Source: Cacajao melanocephalus
Taxonomy: Eukaryota; Chordata; Mammalia; Primates; Pitheciidae
Length of the DNA: 64,000 nucleotides
Assembly (NCBI GenBank): GCA_963573385.1
Contig: CAUYLG010075688.1
Location: 1 to 64,000, forward strand
Reading direction: 5' to 3'
In this document: positions 61,548 through 64,000 of the stretch, in pieces
Layout: the number at the start of each line of letters is the position of its first letter
How positions within the stretch are numbered: position 1 is the stretch's first letter
Program-made: the position numbers and the translations under genes
The notes under the pieces: model-generated
Told to the model about the DNA's origin: nothing
The model's input: the letters and a program-made list of their open reading frames with translations, nothing else
Databases searched by the model: none

Positions 61548-61802
61548 TTATTTATTTCCATTTTCAATTTTTGTGGGTACCTAGCAGGTGTATATATTTA
61601 TGAGGTACATGAGATGTTTCAATACAGGCATGCAACATGAAACAAGCATGTCATGAAGAATGGGTCATCTACTCTCTCAAGCACTTATCCACTGAGTTGC
61701 CAATAATCAAATTATACTCTTTATTTTGTAACGTACAGTTATTATTGACTATAGTCACCCTGTTGTGCCATCAAATAGTAGGTCTTATTCATGCTTTCTA
61801 AC
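61548..61802 (-). mobile_element. 5'-truncated L1 3' end inserted in the L1M
   Basis: Reverse-complement L1 3' UTR of the L1MA/L1PB type: 'ttttgtgggtacctagcagg', 'tgtatatatttatgaggtac', 'atgagatgtttcaatacagg', 'gactatagtcaccctgttgt'. It is 255 bp long with a perfect 15-bp target-site duplication. Confidence 0.93.
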
Positions 61803-61817
61803 CAGAATAGTATTTAT
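61803..61817. repeat. Target-site duplication, right copy
   Basis: cagaatagtatttat, the start of the resumed L1M sequence. Confidence 0.92.
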
Positions 61818-61879
61818 GATGTGGTGCCATTTGTATAAAAAGGATTTATCAATTATATCTATATATACTATATATATAG

Positions 61880-61914
<35 letters not shown>

Positions 61915-62045
61915 TGCTTGAGCAACATAGAAAAACCTGGAAAAACACACAAAAATGATAACTGTTATCTTCAAGAAATGGGGCCAAAGAGAAAGCATAA
62001 AACATACTTTTCTTCTTGATTTTGTATGTTTTCCTCGCCAGTGAC
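61818..62045 (+). mobile_element. L1M 3' end, second part
   Basis: Continues the L1M 3' UTR: 'gatgtggtgccatttgtata', then 'gagcaacatagaaaaacctg', 'gaaaaacacacaaaaatgat', 'aactgttatcttcaagaaat'. Confidence 0.75.
61879..61912. repeat. (TG)n microsatellite
   Basis: About 15 TG units preceded by a TA-rich palindromic run, inside the L1M 3' UTR. Confidence 0.95.
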
Positions 62046-64000
62046 TTTTTTTTAATCCCATGAATATGTTTTTTTTAACGACACAGTGGGTTCCCTCTGC
62101 AGGTTACTGTCTAAACGCCACAGGAACGTCCTGAGCCTCACTGGATGTTGTGTGAGCCTTTCTGTGACGTCCTGGAGAAGCCCTGAGAAGCTGAGTTTAA
62201 ACTCTTTTATACTGCAGCACAGAGAAGCTGCTTTGTCCCCTCACATTCCCAGGCAGAGTCTTGCTTCTCTTCCTGGCAGGTATTTGTGACCCACCTTTCC
62301 CTCGGCCTCCTATTGGTGAGTGTTGGCTGGCATGAGGTGACAGCTGCTACCTCACCACAGGGCCAGAGCCTAACAGGCCCGGGAAGTGGTTTCCACAGTT
62401 CTCAGAGGCGCTCTCCTTGGAACCGGCTGAAAGAGTGAACATGATGGATGCCTCGCTCCCCACCTTCCCAGGAGGATGCATCACTAACTTCATTGCTTAT
62501 TCACTCAAGTCCCTGCTGCAATCTGGTGTGAGGGACACAGGGATTTGCTGACTCTTTCAAGGTTACAGGGATTGTCACTGAAATGCATCTGATGCTCTGA
62601 GCTCCCCTCTGACTTCTCTGCCTCAACTCTGTGCTACTGCTTCTCTACATTTAACACGGAGTTAGCCTCCGAAAGCCATGGCTTTGGAAATCCACAGTGC
62701 TTGCCGCCAGGATGGCACAATGCTGGGCTTACATGACTCTCCTAATTAGACCATTAGTTACATAATGCCCACATTCAGAAGGAAGGGAGGGCTGTGCAGT
62801 GCACTCAGCATTTTAATGCTACTGCAATTGCTGAAATCATTTCTTAGGATTACTTCTGTCCTGATTTTTTCCAAATCTGCTGCACAGATGCAGTACCTGT
62901 TAGAAGCATCTCTGGCTTAATGGATCTATGCCTGTGAACGGTTTGCACCTAGCAGATTTGAGATGGTGTCTCTCTAGTGGTCCATGCCAGCTAGTCAGCT
63001 ATGGTGACCTGCATGGGTTGTGGAGGCCTCACTTTTAGCTGGTGTGGTCCAAGGAGCCTGGTCTTCACGGATGTGTGACATTCACCAGCATGTGCAGAAC
63101 TATGGAGACTGTACGTCATTTAATAGTGCCCAGGGCTAGAGCAACACCTTTCTATGGAGTGGAGAGGGCCAAAGGATCCCAGACTTGTCAAGAATGATCC
63201 TTTTGATAAATTACAAGTCAAAGCTCAAGAAACTTAGCTGCAAACGGTCCTGCATTTTTCTATAGAAGGTCCACGGTATTGGTCATTTGTTATACTTTCA
63301 CTTATAGGCACATTTTATGTTTTTCTTTCATCAAATAAATAAAACTTGGCTATCTGTCTTTAGATAAGTTATATTTCATTTCCCCCACCCTGCTGTGACT
63401 CTATTAAGACTAGTTGTTTCAGCTGTCCAGCACCACTGGGCACTGGCCCTACCAGGGCGAGGAAGGGGTGGGGGCAGTGGGGATGGTTGGTCTAGTCTCC
63501 AGTCCAGGATGCTCAGCAATGTTTGGATTTTACAGGCTGCAAAACATGCCTGAAGGAGACCTGGTATTGCTTGTAGAGTGTCAGAGAGGGGCTGGGTTTG
63601 CGTTCAGTGGCCACAGGATTCCTGAACAAATACTAGGATTTTATGGCAAGAAGTCTATTTGCAACGTGTTTTGAGAAACTTCCTGGAGCAGAAGTTGGTT
63701 AAGTTAAACCAATGTAAACATCAGCCATCCCTGGCTTTTATCATGAGTTCTAGAAGACTATCTCCAGATACCTCCATCACATTCCCTGATCCTGTAGTGA
63801 GGTTTTGTAGATGGTCCCCACGTTCACTTCCGGTGTTTTGGCTGCATTGCTGTGAACCATTGTTTCCCGTCACTTCACCTGGTAGACATCTCCGTGGTTC
63901 ATAACCATTACCACACTGAACTGACTGTGATTCCCACAGTGGGAGTCCTAGAGTCTCCCTGAAAAGATGTGAGAGAGTCACAGAGACTAATCATTCTCCT
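62046..64000. other. Single-copy sequence to the window end
   Basis: Nearly 2 kb with no repeat family recognised and no ORF above 86 codons. Composition is balanced. No splice-bounded exon could be supported by eye. Confidence 0.4.

Overview
This window looks like nuclear DNA of a human or another anthropoid primate. It carries many Alu elements in both orientations (J- and S-type, none clearly AluY), a primate-type L1, a MADE1 element, MaLR and other endogenous-retrovirus LTRs, old MIR and L2 elements, Tigger and hAT DNA transposons, and many dinucleotide microsatellites. Everything below was read by eye against remembered consensus sequences, so subfamily names and edges are approximate. 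I found no convincing cellular protein-coding exon, tRNA, rRNA or CpG island. The window is best read as intergenic or intronic sequence. All long ORFs with recognisable homology belong to L1.

Layout. 1-6.4 kb: Alu, MIR and L2 copies, an ERV1-like LTR, a roughly 50-bp L1 tail and a MADE1 mini-mariner. 6.48-11.0 kb: a minus-strand L1 complete at its 5' end, with a 5' UTR, a decayed ORF1 and the first two thirds of ORF2. It ends inside ORF2 at a poly(A), and the whole unit is flanked by a 17-bp target-site duplication. 11.6-16 kb: a much older plus-strand L1M-type relic interrupted by about 0.5 kb of unassigned sequence. 17-29 kb: L1 3' ends, several Alus, a left-monomer Alu, MIR and L2 fragments, a probable class II (HML-like) LTR, and a palindromic DNA element whose centre has become a GT microsatellite. 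29-38 kb: mostly single-copy DNA with MIRs and unusual palindromic AT-rich tracts. 38-50 kb: Alus, L2 and MIR fragments, three MLT1-type LTR pieces and one MST LTR. 50-58 kb: mostly single-copy, with a pair of roughly 70-bp inverted repeats around 0.4 kb, a MER1-type hAT element and a Tigger fragment. 58.5-64 kb: an MLT1 LTR, a repeat-free block resembling a conserved regulatory region with a strong CTCF-like motif, an L1M 3' end split by a later L1 insertion, and 2 kb of single-copy sequence.

The sequence does not show genes working together. What it shows is the layering of mobile elements over time: L2 and MIR first, then L1M, MLT1 and DNA transposons, then MST, L1, MADE1 and Alu. I did not find a new biological system. 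The most useful leads are the 3'-truncated L1 with intact target-site duplications, the inverted-repeat pair at 53.5-54.0 kb, the tandem palindromes at 33.7 kb, and the repeat-free block near 59-60.5 kb.
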